Part shown: positions 35,921-43,204 of the stretch, one piece after another
Numbering within the stretch: position 1 is the first letter of the stretch
Layout: each line of letters starts with the position of its first letter
The notes under the pieces: generated by a model
Told to the model about the DNA's origin: nothing
The model's database searches: none
The model's input: only the letters and a program-made list of their open reading frames with translations
Source: Chryseobacterium gilvum
GTDB taxonomy: Bacteria; Bacteroidota; Bacteroidia; Flavobacteriales; Weeksellaceae
Direction: 5' to 3'
DNA length: 64,000 nt
Assembly: GCF_025628965.1 (NCBI RefSeq)
Contig: NZ_JAOTEN010000001.1
Coordinates: 496,001 to 560,000, forward strand
Program-made: the position numbers and the translations under genes

Positions 35921-36091
35921 ATGTACTTATTTCCCCTAAGAAGTGAGTAATATTATTTAAGGGAAATAATAATTATTTGGATATTTAAAGATTTCTACTG
36001 TTTAAACTAGGATAATTTATTTCTTAATTCGTGATTTTAGTTAAAATTATTAAATTTTCATTAAAATTATTTTTTGATTGAATATTATTTG

Positions 36092-36099
36092 TAAATTTG
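36092..36099 (+). promoter_or_regulatory. -7 element upstream of M36 protease gene
   Basis: TAAATTTG is an exact consensus match, 17 nt before the ATG at 36117. It lies inside an upstream in-frame extension, which supports the shorter start. Confidence 0.5.
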
Positions 36100-36116
36100 A
36101 TCCTTTAATAATCAAT

Positions 36117-38720
36117 ATGAAAAAGATAACTTTACCTCTTTTATTTGCAGTTTTCACAATTTTTCCTTCTTCAAAGATCTTTTCTCAGGAAAAACAGACT
36201 CTTATTAAAGATTATATTTCAACAAATCATCTTAGAGAATATAAAAAATCTGATTTGATGAATTTTATAATTGATAATGTTGACGTTTCAGCCTCATTAA
36301 AAGGAGATGTTGTAAAATTTCAGCAAACATATAATGGCTTACCTATTCACAATGCTGTAGGCACTGCGCTTGTAAGAGATGGTAAAATCATATATTATAA
36401 TGATAATTTCCTGAAAAATTACAGTAATGCTTCATCAAGCAGTGCGTCAGTTAATAAAAATGCGGCTTTTGATAAAATTATTGCAGACTTAAATAATAAT
36501 GACCTCAGATATTATCCTATCTTAAACAGTTCGGAAGCTGAACCTGCGAATATAAATGTTGCAAAGCAGAAGTTAATATATGTAGAAGATCAGTCTGATT
36601 TAAAGCTTGCTTATCAGTTTACGTTCCAGGAACCTAAATCACCCAATTATTGGGAGATATTAGTCGATGCACATACAGGGCAAATTATTGATAAAATAAA
36701 TTTAAACTTATCTTGTAATTTCCATCATGATGCGTACTCTCACGATGATTTACATATCGCTGAAAACCATTTTATTGGTCCGGTAAATAAAACGTCAAAT
36801 CAGGCAGCATCATTTTTGGCACCTGATAATGCTTCTTATAATGTTTTTCCATTACCCTTAGAAGCTCCTACTTTCGGGTCACGTTCGATAGTTACCAATC
36901 CATGGATGGTGGCTTCCTCACCAGAAGGATGGCATTATGATGGTACAACACGATATACTTACACGAGAGGGAATAATGTGTATGCTTACGAAGATGTTAA
37001 TGCTTCTAATACTGTAGGCTTAGTTGCAGAAGGGGGAACAGCAAGAAACTTTAATTTTCCTTTTGATTTATATGCAGATCCGTTTAATAACCAAAATGCG
37101 GCCATCACCAATTTATTTTATATCAATAATAAGGTACATGATATTTTTTATAAATTCGGCTTTACAGAAAGTGCAAGAAACTTCCAGCAAACCAATTTTG
37201 GATTGGGTGGTGCCGGAAATGATTATGTAAATGCCGAATCCCAAGATGGTGGAGGTACAGATAATGCCAATTTCGCAACTCCCGCAGATGGGAGCAAACC
37301 AAGAATGCAGATGTATTTATGGTCCTCCGTTAATAGAGTTTTTTATTATAATTCACCAAGTCAGGCGGTCCCACGTCAACCGGTTCCCGGACTTGCACAA
37401 TTTGGTAATCCTTTAGATGCCACAGGGGTAACAGGAAATGTTCAATTGTCATCAGTTTTAGATGGATGTTCCGCGATACCTGCAGGTTCACTTACAGGTA
37501 AAATTGGTTTAATTGAAAGAGGCACCTGTGATTTTGTAACAAAAGTTAAAAACGCACAAAATGCGGGAGCAACTGCTGCTATTATTTATAATGCACCTAC
37601 CTCCGGAGCGGTTGGGGGAATGTCGGGTACTGATGCGAGCATTACAATTCCTTCAGTTTTAATTAATAACAGCGAAGGTGAATTTATTAAAAGTCAGCTT
37701 GCTGCAAATACAACCGTTAATGTTACCCTTAAAAATGATCCTGCTTTGACCATTACACCTGACGGAAGTTTTGACAATGGAGTTGTCATTCATGAATATG
37801 GTCACGGTATTTCTAACAGATTAACAGGAAATGGATCGACCTGTCTTGTGTCTTCACAAAGCAAAGAGCAGATGGGAGAAGGATGGTCAGATTTCTTTGC
37901 ACTAATGTTAACAAACAGACCGGGAGATAATGCTTCTGTACCAAGAGGTATGGCAACGTATGCTGCAGGTCAGTCTTACACCGGTTCCGGGATAAGACCT
38001 GGAAAATATTCTCCAGATTTTACAATAAATGGCTTCACCTATGGTAATACAAACGGTTTAGAATATACAAACCAAAGTGGACAAATCGTTCCGGATGTAC
38101 ATTCAATAGGATTTATATGGGCATCGACATTATGGGATCTGAATTGGGAATATGTTGCGAAATATGGTTATTCATCAGATGTTACCGCAAATACAACTAA
38201 CGGAAGTTCAAGAGTTTTACAACTAGTAACTAATGCTTTGAAACTTCAAGTTTGTAATCCAACATTTATTGATGGAAGAAATGCAATCTTATCCGCCGAA
38301 TTGGCAGCAACAGGTGGAACAGACAGATGTATGATCTGGAGAACTTTTGCAAAAAGAGGTTTAGGTGTAAATGCTTCTGCAGGAGTTAAAACAAATATTA
38401 ATGATCAGGTACAGGATTTTTCAGTTCCAAGTGATTGCGTATTAGCAACTGAAGAAGTGATATCAGTAAAAGATCAAACAATATCAATTTACCCTAATCC
38501 TGCTAAAAATGAATTTTTCATTAATTTCCCAAAAAATACTTTGGGAAAAGTAAATGTCGAAATCTACGATATGTCCGGCAAGCTTATATCAACAGAAAAT
38601 AAATTTTCGCCGGATTCTAAAAATCCCATATCTACAGATCGATTGGTGAATGGTGTTTATCTTGTAAAAGTAAGCGGTTTGGGCATCAATTCAACATCAA
38701 AACTGATGATTAAAAAATAA
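36117..38720 (+). CDS. secreted M36 family metallopeptidase (fungalysin) with PA insert and T9SS type A tail
   Basis: Zinc endopeptidase of the fungalysin/M36 family, 867 aa. Start chosen at MKKITLPLLFAVF, where the signal peptide begins (cleavage IFS|Q near 24); a 13-codon upstream extension covers the promoter. The propeptide (FTP-type) region runs about 25-200. The catalytic domain has HEYGH at 559-563 (His559, Glu560, His563) and the third ligand Glu588 in GEGWSDF. A protease-associated (PA) domain is inserted at about 430-545 (GKIGLIERGTCDFVTKVKNA). The T9SS type A tail ends it (YPNPAKNEF, ending LMIKK). It most likely works as an extracellular protease in protein degradation. Confidence 0.93.
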   Translation: MKKITLPLLFAVFTIFPSSKIFSQEKQTLIKDYISTNHLREYKKSDLMNFIIDNVDVSASLKGDVVKFQQTYNGLPIHNAVGTALVRDGKIIYYNDNFLKNYSNASSSSASVNKNAAFDKIIADLNNNDLRYYPILNSSEAEPANINVAKQKLIYVEDQSDLKLAYQFTFQEPKSPNYWEILVDAHTGQIIDKINLNLSCNFHHDAYSHDDLHIAENHFIGPVNKTSNQAASFLAPDNASYNVFPLPLEAPTFGSRSIVTNPWMVASSPEGWHYDGTTRYTYTRGNNVYAYEDVNASNTVGLVAEGGTARNFNFPFDLYADPFNNQNAAITNLFYINNKVHDIFYKFGFTESARNFQQTNFGLGGAGNDYVNAESQDGGGTDNANFATPADGSKPRMQMYLWSSVNRVFYYNSPSQAVPRQPVPGLAQFGNPLDATGVTGNVQLSSVLDGCSAIPAGSLTGKIGLIERGTCDFVTKVKNAQNAGATAAIIYNAPTSGAVGGMSGTDASITIPSVLINNSEGEFIKSQLAANTTVNVTLKNDPALTITPDGSFDNGVVIHEYGHGISNRLTGNGSTCLVSSQSKEQMGEGWSDFFALMLTNRPGDNASVPRGMATYAAGQSYTGSGIRPGKYSPDFTINGFTYGNTNGLEYTNQSGQIVPDVHSIGFIWASTLWDLNWEYVAKYGYSSDVTANTTNGSSRVLQLVTNALKLQVCNPTFIDGRNAILSAELAATGGTDRCMIWRTFAKRGLGVNASAGVKTNINDQVQDFSVPSDCVLATEEVISVKDQTISIYPNPAKNEFFINFPKNTLGKVNVEIYDMSGKLISTENKFSPDSKNPISTDRLVNGVYLVKVSGLGINSTSKLMIKK

Positions 38721-38738
38721 ATTTTATTTCATAATAAT

Positions 38739-38770
38739 AAAATCACCTTAGAATTTCTGAGGTGATTTTT
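38739..38770 (+). terminator. Rho-independent terminator
   Basis: Stem AAAATCACCTTA / TGAGGTGATTTT (one wobble) with T-rich tail after the M36 protease gene. Confidence 0.8.
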
Positions 38771-38812
38771 ATTTCTTAATATGCTAAATGGAACTAAGAA
38801 ATATATAAGTTG

Positions 38813-38820
38813 TACCTTTG
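38813..38820 (+). promoter_or_regulatory. -7 element of EamA transporter gene
   Basis: TACCTTTG matches TAnnTTTG and ends 17 nt before the ATG at 38838. The element lies inside an upstream in-frame extension, so it also helps decide the start. Confidence 0.5.
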
Positions 38821-38837
38821 CGCGCTGTAAAAAAGGT

Positions 38838-39815
38838 ATGAAGAAGAAAAATATTTTAAAAGGAGTTTTATTTGTCGGCTTGGGAGCGAGTATTTACGGA
38901 ATGTTGGCAACATTTGTAAAAATGGCCTATCGTGATGGTTATACCACCTCCGAAGTTACCACGTCACAATTTATTTTGGGTATTCTAGGTTTGCTGGTTC
39001 TTAATTTTGTTCAAACCATTACCACAAAAAAAAGTTTACCATCACCTTCCGGAAAAGAAATTAAAATGCTGTTGATTGCAGGAACATCTTTAGGCTGTAC
39101 CAGTCTTTTCTATTATATAGCAGTACAGTATATTAATGTTTCTATAGCTATTGTTCTGCTGATGCAATCGGTTTGGTTTAGTGTTGTGGTAGAAAGTTTT
39201 ATCACAAAGAAATTTCCAAATACCAGGAAAATTATTTCAGTTCTCATCGTTCTATTGGGGACGGTTTTAGCAACAAACATCATTAATCTTGAGATCAAAT
39301 TAGACTGGCATGGCATCTTTTGGGGATTATTGGCAGCTGCTTCTTTTACAATCACGATGTTTACATCAAACACTTTAGCTACAGCATTACCCGTTCTCAG
39401 GAAAAGTATTATTATGCTTTGCGGAGGTTCGGTTATAATAGGTCTGTTTTTGTTTTTTGCACAGATTGGGCCACTTCATTTTGAAGGATTAAAAACATTT
39501 TATTTAAATTTTACGGAAAATACGCAGCATATCCATCCGTATGATTATTCTATTTTCTGGACGTATGGTTTTGTATTAGCGCTTTTCGGAACTATTATCC
39601 CACCGATTTTATTTAATCTTGGTTTCCCAAATACGGGATTAGGATTGGGAAGTATTATTTCTTCACTGGAGCTTCCGGTTTCTGTAACCATGGCTTTTGT
39701 CCTTTTAGGAGAAAAAGTAGAATGGATTCAATGGTTAGGAATTGCTCTCATTCTTTTTGCAATTGTTTTAATGAATCTCCCTTCGAAAAAACAATTATCT
39801 ATTACCGAAGTCTGA
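38838..39815 (+). CDS. EamA/DMT family transporter
   Basis: Drug/metabolite transporter superfamily protein of 325 aa with about ten membrane helices in two EamA repeats (about 8-145 and 155-310). I start at MKKKNILKGVLFVGLGASIYG; the 19 upstream codons are not hydrophobic in the family pattern and contain the promoter. The second repeat holds the typical block LGLGSIISSLELPVSVTMAFVLLGE followed by WIQWLGIALILFAIVLMN. Substrate is not predictable; many members export metabolites or amino acids. It converges on rplS, with a shared terminator. Confidence 0.88.
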   Translation: MKKKNILKGVLFVGLGASIYGMLATFVKMAYRDGYTTSEVTTSQFILGILGLLVLNFVQTITTKKSLPSPSGKEIKMLLIAGTSLGCTSLFYYIAVQYINVSIAIVLLMQSVWFSVVVESFITKKFPNTRKIISVLIVLLGTVLATNIINLEIKLDWHGIFWGLLAAASFTITMFTSNTLATALPVLRKSIIMLCGGSVIIGLFLFFAQIGPLHFEGLKTFYLNFTENTQHIHPYDYSIFWTYGFVLALFGTIIPPILFNLGFPNTGLGLGSIISSLELPVSVTMAFVLLGEKVEWIQWLGIALILFAIVLMNLPSKKQLSITEV

Positions 39816-39836
39816 TAGAATGCTTCATTTGTAAGT

Positions 39837-39873
39837 AAAAAAAATAGACTGTTTATCTTAAACAGTCTATTTT
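39837..39873. terminator. bidirectional Rho-independent terminator
   Basis: Perfect 15-bp stem AAAATAGACTGTTTA with TCT loop between the convergent transporter and rplS genes. Confidence 0.9.
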
Positions 39874-39893
39874 CGTATGTGTTGTTGTCTGAA

Positions 39894-40250
39894 TTATTTC
39901 TTTTTGTAAGCAGCGTCTTTGATTCTTGCTTTCTTACCTCTAAGATCTCTGAAGTAATAGATTCTAGATCTTCTAACTTTACCTCTTCTGTCAACTTCAA
40001 TTTTTTGAAGAGCAGGCATATTGATAGGGAAAACTCTTTCTACACCTACATCACCACTCATTTTTCTGATGGTAAAAGTCTTTGTAGAACCTGTTCCTCT
40101 CAATTGAATTACAGTTCCTTTAAAGAACTGGGTTCTTGTTTTTTGACCTTCCTTAATTTCGTAATACACAGTGATGGTATCACCGGCTTTGAATTCAGGA
40201 AATTCTTTTTTTGTAATGTACTTGTCTTGTACGTACTTTAATAAATCCAT
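39894..40250 (-). CDS. rplS: 50S ribosomal protein L19
   Basis: Ribosomal protein at the 30S-50S interface, 118 aa. I start at MDLLKYVQDKYITKKEFPEF; the frame is open for 11 more codons but that part is not L19. The L19 core is clear: GDTITVYYEIKEGQKTRTQFFKG, RGTGSTKTFTIRKMSGDVGVERVFP, and the basic C-terminal block VRRSRIYYFRDLRGKKARIK. Both the promoter and a 63-nt leader are visible upstream, and the gene has a terminator shared with its convergent neighbour. Confidence 0.95.
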   Translation of the reverse strand: MDLLKYVQDKYITKKEFPEFKAGDTITVYYEIKEGQKTRTQFFKGTVIQLRGTGSTKTFTIRKMSGDVGVERVFPINMPALQKIEVDRRGKVRRSRIYYFRDLRGKKARIKDAAYKKK

Positions 40251-40320
40251 TATTAATAAAATAAAATGTGTTACGCTAAGCAACTTACACGGACTTCGTC
40301 AGAGGTTGAATAACAGATTG

Positions 40321-40351
40321 CAAAAATAAAATAATTTTTTCTGTTAGCCAA
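40321..40351 (-). promoter_or_regulatory. rplS promoter
   Basis: On the minus strand, TTG (plus-strand 40349-40351) is followed after 20 nt by TATTTTTG (plus-strand 40321-40328). The transcript would carry a leader of about 60 nt before the rplS ATG. Confidence 0.7.
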
Positions 40352-40703
40352 CACTTTAAGAAACAAATTTCAGGAATTTTAACCTTTATCGAATATCAAA
40401 CATCATATTAATTGCTTTTAAAAAACTTCAACTTTTAAAATCTATAATTCGCAACCTCTTAAACTCATTATGGCGTGTCCTTCATTTGGTCATTACGCGC
40501 TCGCTTCGCTCGCGCTCCATTTCCTCATTCAGGCCGGGCTGTCCGCTGTATCTTTTGAGGTTTCGGCGGCAAAGCCGCCGAAACCTCAAAAGGATGCCGC
40601 TTCCATCCCTCACGCAAAACAGCTCCTCCAAATCATAATAGTATAAATCCTTAAAATTCCCAAAAAAATTGTAATTTCAGACCACAAAAATTTTAAGAAT
40701 AAA
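40352..40703. other. gene-free region with a repeat element
   Basis: Between the rplS promoter and scoA there is no coding potential I can support. The left quarter is AT-rich; the middle holds a GC-rich inverted-repeat element (40472-40615); the final 80 nt are AT-rich. No exact -33/-7 promoter is visible before scoA. Confidence 0.6.
40472..40615. repeat. REP-like intergenic element with 18-bp perfect hairpin
   Basis: Much more GC-rich than its flanks. An 18-bp perfect stem, TTTTGAGGTTTCGGCGGC (40553-40570) and its complement (40574-40591), has an AAA loop. The flanks read GGGCTGTCCGCTGTATC before and GGATGCCGCTTCCATCCCTC after it. I associate this layout with repeated intergenic elements of Chryseobacterium and related genera. 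The 32.2-kb element has a similar GGGC..TCCGC-hairpin-GAGCTCCGTT order. Confidence 0.65.
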
Positions 40704-41405
40704 ATGATTGATAAAAGAGTAAAAAATGCTGTTGAAGCCATTGAAGGAATTCAGGATGGGATGACCCTCATGTTGGGCGGGTTCGGTCTTTGCGGAATTC
40801 CTGAAAATTCAATTAATGCTTTGGTAGAGAGCGATGTAAAAGAGCTTACCTGTATTTCAAATAATGCCGGAGTTGATGATTTCGGATTGGGATTATTATT
40901 GCAGAAAAAGCAGATCAAAAAAATGATATCCTCTTATGTGGGAGAAAATGCAGAATTTGAAAGACAAATGTTGTCGGGAGAATTGGAGGTTGAGTTGACG
41001 CCACAGGGAACGTTGGCAGAAAAATGCAGAGCCGCACAAGCGGGGATTCCTGCTTTTTACACTCCTGCAGGTTTCGGAACTGAAGTCGCAGAGGGAAAAG
41101 AAGTAAAAAATTTTAAGGGGAAACCGCATATTTTAGAGCATGCATATGAAGCTGACTATTCCATTGTAAAAGCGTGGAAAGGTGATCATGCCGGAAACTT
41201 AATATTTAAGGGATCTGCAAGGAATTTCAATCATCCGATGGCGGGAGCGGGGAAAATTACTATTGCTGAAGTAGAAGAATTGGTAGAGCCGGGAGCATTA
41301 GATCCCAATCAGATTCACATTCCGGGAATTATGATCCAGAGAATCTTTCAGGGAGAAAAATTTGAAAAAAGAATCGAACAGCGCACTGTGAGAAAAAATA
41401 AATAG
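40704..41405 (+). CDS. scoA: 3-oxoacid CoA-transferase subunit A
   Basis: Alpha subunit of succinyl-CoA:acetoacetate CoA-transferase, which moves CoA from succinyl-CoA onto a 3-oxoacid such as acetoacetate; 233 aa. N-terminal signature: [22 protein letters not shown] (residues 19-40). [20 protein letters not shown] and [20 protein letters not shown] are also typical of the A subunit. The B subunit follows on the same strand after an unusual 178-nt AT-rich spacer. Specificity (succinyl-CoA or acetyl-CoA donor) is inferred from overall resemblance to SCOT-A. Confidence 0.93.
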   Translation: MIDKRVKNAVEAIEGIQDGMTLMLGGFGLCGIPENSINALVESDVKELTCISNNAGVDDFGLGLLLQKKQIKKMISSYVGENAEFERQMLSGELEVELTPQGTLAEKCRAAQAGIPAFYTPAGFGTEVAEGKEVKNFKGKPHILEHAYEADYSIVKAWKGDHAGNLIFKGSARNFNHPMAGAGKITIAEVEELVEPGALDPNQIHIPGIMIQRIFQGEKFEKRIEQRTVRKNK

Positions 41406-41417
41406 AATTGTAAAATG

Positions 41418-41580
41418 TTTCAATTTGAAAATTTGAAAATTATTTTTTAGGTCAAATTTGAATTGAATATTTTTTAAGATTAAAATAAATGATTTTAGTC
41501 TTGTTACAATTATTTCGACAAGCAAAAAACAATTAGTAGTCAATTTTCAAATTGGCATATTAACAAATTTTCAAATTAAT
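41418..41580. repeat. AT-rich inverted-motif spacer between CoA-transferase subunits
   Basis: The spacer contains TTTCAATTTGAAAATTTGAA at its left end and the opposite-strand motif CAATTTTCAAATTGG and AAATTTTCAAATTAATT at its right end, so its ends could pair. A second inverted pair, CTTGT / ACAAG, lies at about 41501-41523. Confidence 0.5.
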
Positions 41581-41583
41581 TAT

Positions 41584-42237
41584 ATGTTAAGTAAAGAAGA
41601 TATAGCAAAAAGAATTTCAAAAGAAGTAAAAGACGGATACTATGTAAATTTGGGAATCGGAATCCCGACTTTAGTGGCCAATTATGTTCCCGATAACCTT
41701 TCCGTAGAGTTTCAGAGCGAAAACGGAGTGTTGGGAATGGGCCCTTTTCCGTTTGAGGGAGAAGAAGATGCAGATGTTATCAACGCGGGAAAACAGACCA
41801 TCACCATTTTAGAAGGAGGTTCATTTTTCGATTCAGCGTTCAGTTTCGGAATGATCCGGAGTCAGAAAGTAGATCTCACCATTCTGGGAGCGATGGAAGT
41901 TTCAGAAAACGGAGATATCGCCAACTGGAAAATCCCCGGAAAAATGGTTAAAGGAATGGGAGGCGCGATGGATTTAGTAGCGTCCGCAGAAAATATTATT
42001 GTTGCGATGATGCACGTTAACAAAGCTGGAGAAAGCAAAATTTTGAAGAAATGCACACTTCCGCTGACCGGGATTAATTGTGTAAAGAAGGTAGTTACAG
42101 AATTAGCGGTTTTAGACGTGACGCCGGCTGGTTTCAAACTTGTTGAAAGAGCCCCTGGAGTTTCAGTAGAACATATTATAAAATCTACCGAAGCAGACCT
42201 GATTATCGAAGGCGAAATTCCTGAAATGCAATTCTAA
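41584..42237 (+). CDS. scoB: 3-oxoacid CoA-transferase subunit B
   Basis: Beta subunit of the CoA-transferase, 217 aa. It carries the catalytic glutamate Glu46 in the motif SENGVLGMGP, which forms the acyl-glutamyl-CoA intermediate. GIGIPTLVANYVP (25-37), LGAMEVSENGDIANWKIPGKMVKGMGGAMDLV and the C-terminal LxLVERAPGVSVEHI are typical of the B subunit. Together with scoA it makes the active heterodimer (or dimer of dimers). The 178-nt gap between the subunits is unusual; in many genomes they overlap or nearly touch. Confidence 0.94.
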   Translation: MLSKEDIAKRISKEVKDGYYVNLGIGIPTLVANYVPDNLSVEFQSENGVLGMGPFPFEGEEDADVINAGKQTITILEGGSFFDSAFSFGMIRSQKVDLTILGAMEVSENGDIANWKIPGKMVKGMGGAMDLVASAENIIVAMMHVNKAGESKILKKCTLPLTGINCVKKVVTELAVLDVTPAGFKLVERAPGVSVEHIIKSTEADLIIEGEIPEMQF

Positions 42238-42244
42238 TAAAATT

Positions 42245-42274
42245 TAAAGGCTGTATCAATTGAAACAGCCTTTA
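42245..42274. terminator. weak terminator-like hairpin
   Basis: Stem TAAAGGCTGT / ACAGCCTTTA with a 10-nt loop between convergent scoB and the DUF4197 gene. The flanking T tract is poor, so termination strength is uncertain. Confidence 0.5.
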
Positions 42275-42301
42275 ATAAATATATTTCAGGACAAAAGAAA
42301 A

Positions 42302-43105
42302 TTACTTCCCATCCTGAGCTCCAAAAACCTTCTGCAAAATAGCCGTCGTTCTCATGGCAGGAGTATTCCGGATACCGCTTTCTTTTTGCGCCACCATTTT
42401 AAATACACCGTTAATGGCTTCTGTTGTTACGTATTCATTAAGATCGGTGCTTACAGCTTGTCCGGTTAAGGTATTATATTTTGATATTAAACTTTTCCAG
42501 GCCGTATCTGCGCCCACTTTTCCCAAAGATGCTTTTACTTTCGGCTGAAAAGCAGTAAACAGCTGGCTTTGTGTTTTCCCCTGCAGATAGCTTGTCGCAG
42601 CATTATCACTTCCCAGTAAAATATTTTTAGCGTCTGTAATCGTCATCGAGGTAATCGCTTTAGTGAAAATCGGTGCAGCTTCGGTTACGGCATCTTCCGC
42701 AGCTCTGTTCAGTAATTTTACCCCCTGATCAGCCAGACTTCCCAATCCTACAGCACGAAGAGTCGTATCTATTTTTCTTAATTTTTGGGGCATTAAGATT
42801 TTTACCGCTTCATTTTTCAGGAAACCGTCCGTAACCCCTAGTTTTTTTACGCCTTCTGTAACGCCAAGACTCAAAGCTTCTTTTAATCCCGAAGAAATCT
42901 GTGTTGAAGTAAGAGTACCTAGATTTACGGGCAGACTGTTGTTTGATTTTGGTAAACCCGTAGATGAGTTATTGGTTTTTACGGGAGTATTAAGATCAAT
43001 TCCGATTTTATTTTTAACGGTAGATTTGATCACATCTAAAATTTGAGCTTGTGCAGATACCGAAAATAATACTCCGGCCGCGGCTAAAAGAAAAGTTTTT
43101 TTCAT
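42302..43105 (-). CDS. DUF4197 domain-containing secreted protein
   Basis: A 267-aa protein with a clear signal peptide (1-20, LFSVSAQA|Q). The rest is one DUF4197 domain (about 45-265): ISSGLKEALSLGVTEGVKKL, then DGFLKNEAVKILMPQKLRKI, DAVTEAAPIFTKAITSMTITDAKNIL and a C-terminal YVTTEAINGVFKMVAQKESGIR. It is predicted to be helical and periplasmic. The biochemical function of the family is unknown. It is convergent with scoB and divergent from the GH20 gene. Confidence 0.85.
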   Translation of the reverse strand: MKKTFLLAAAGVLFSVSAQAQILDVIKSTVKNKIGIDLNTPVKTNNSSTGLPKSNNSLPVNLGTLTSTQISSGLKEALSLGVTEGVKKLGVTDGFLKNEAVKILMPQKLRKIDTTLRAVGLGSLADQGVKLLNRAAEDAVTEAAPIFTKAITSMTITDAKNILLGSDNAATSYLQGKTQSQLFTAFQPKVKASLGKVGADTAWKSLISKYNTLTGQAVSTDLNEYVTTEAINGVFKMVAQKESGIRNTPAMRTTAILQKVFGAQDGK

Positions 43106-43204
43106 CGTTTATTTTATACAAATTTAGATGTTTTATTATTTAATAAGTTAAATGATGAGCTCCTTTTTCAGAAAATAATTATATTCGCCAAAACCTAATC
43201 ATCC

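Noticed and set aside
40553..40591. 18-bp perfect hairpin as a transcription terminator
   Set aside because: It has no T tract on either side and is not near the end of a gene; it fits an intergenic repeat element better.
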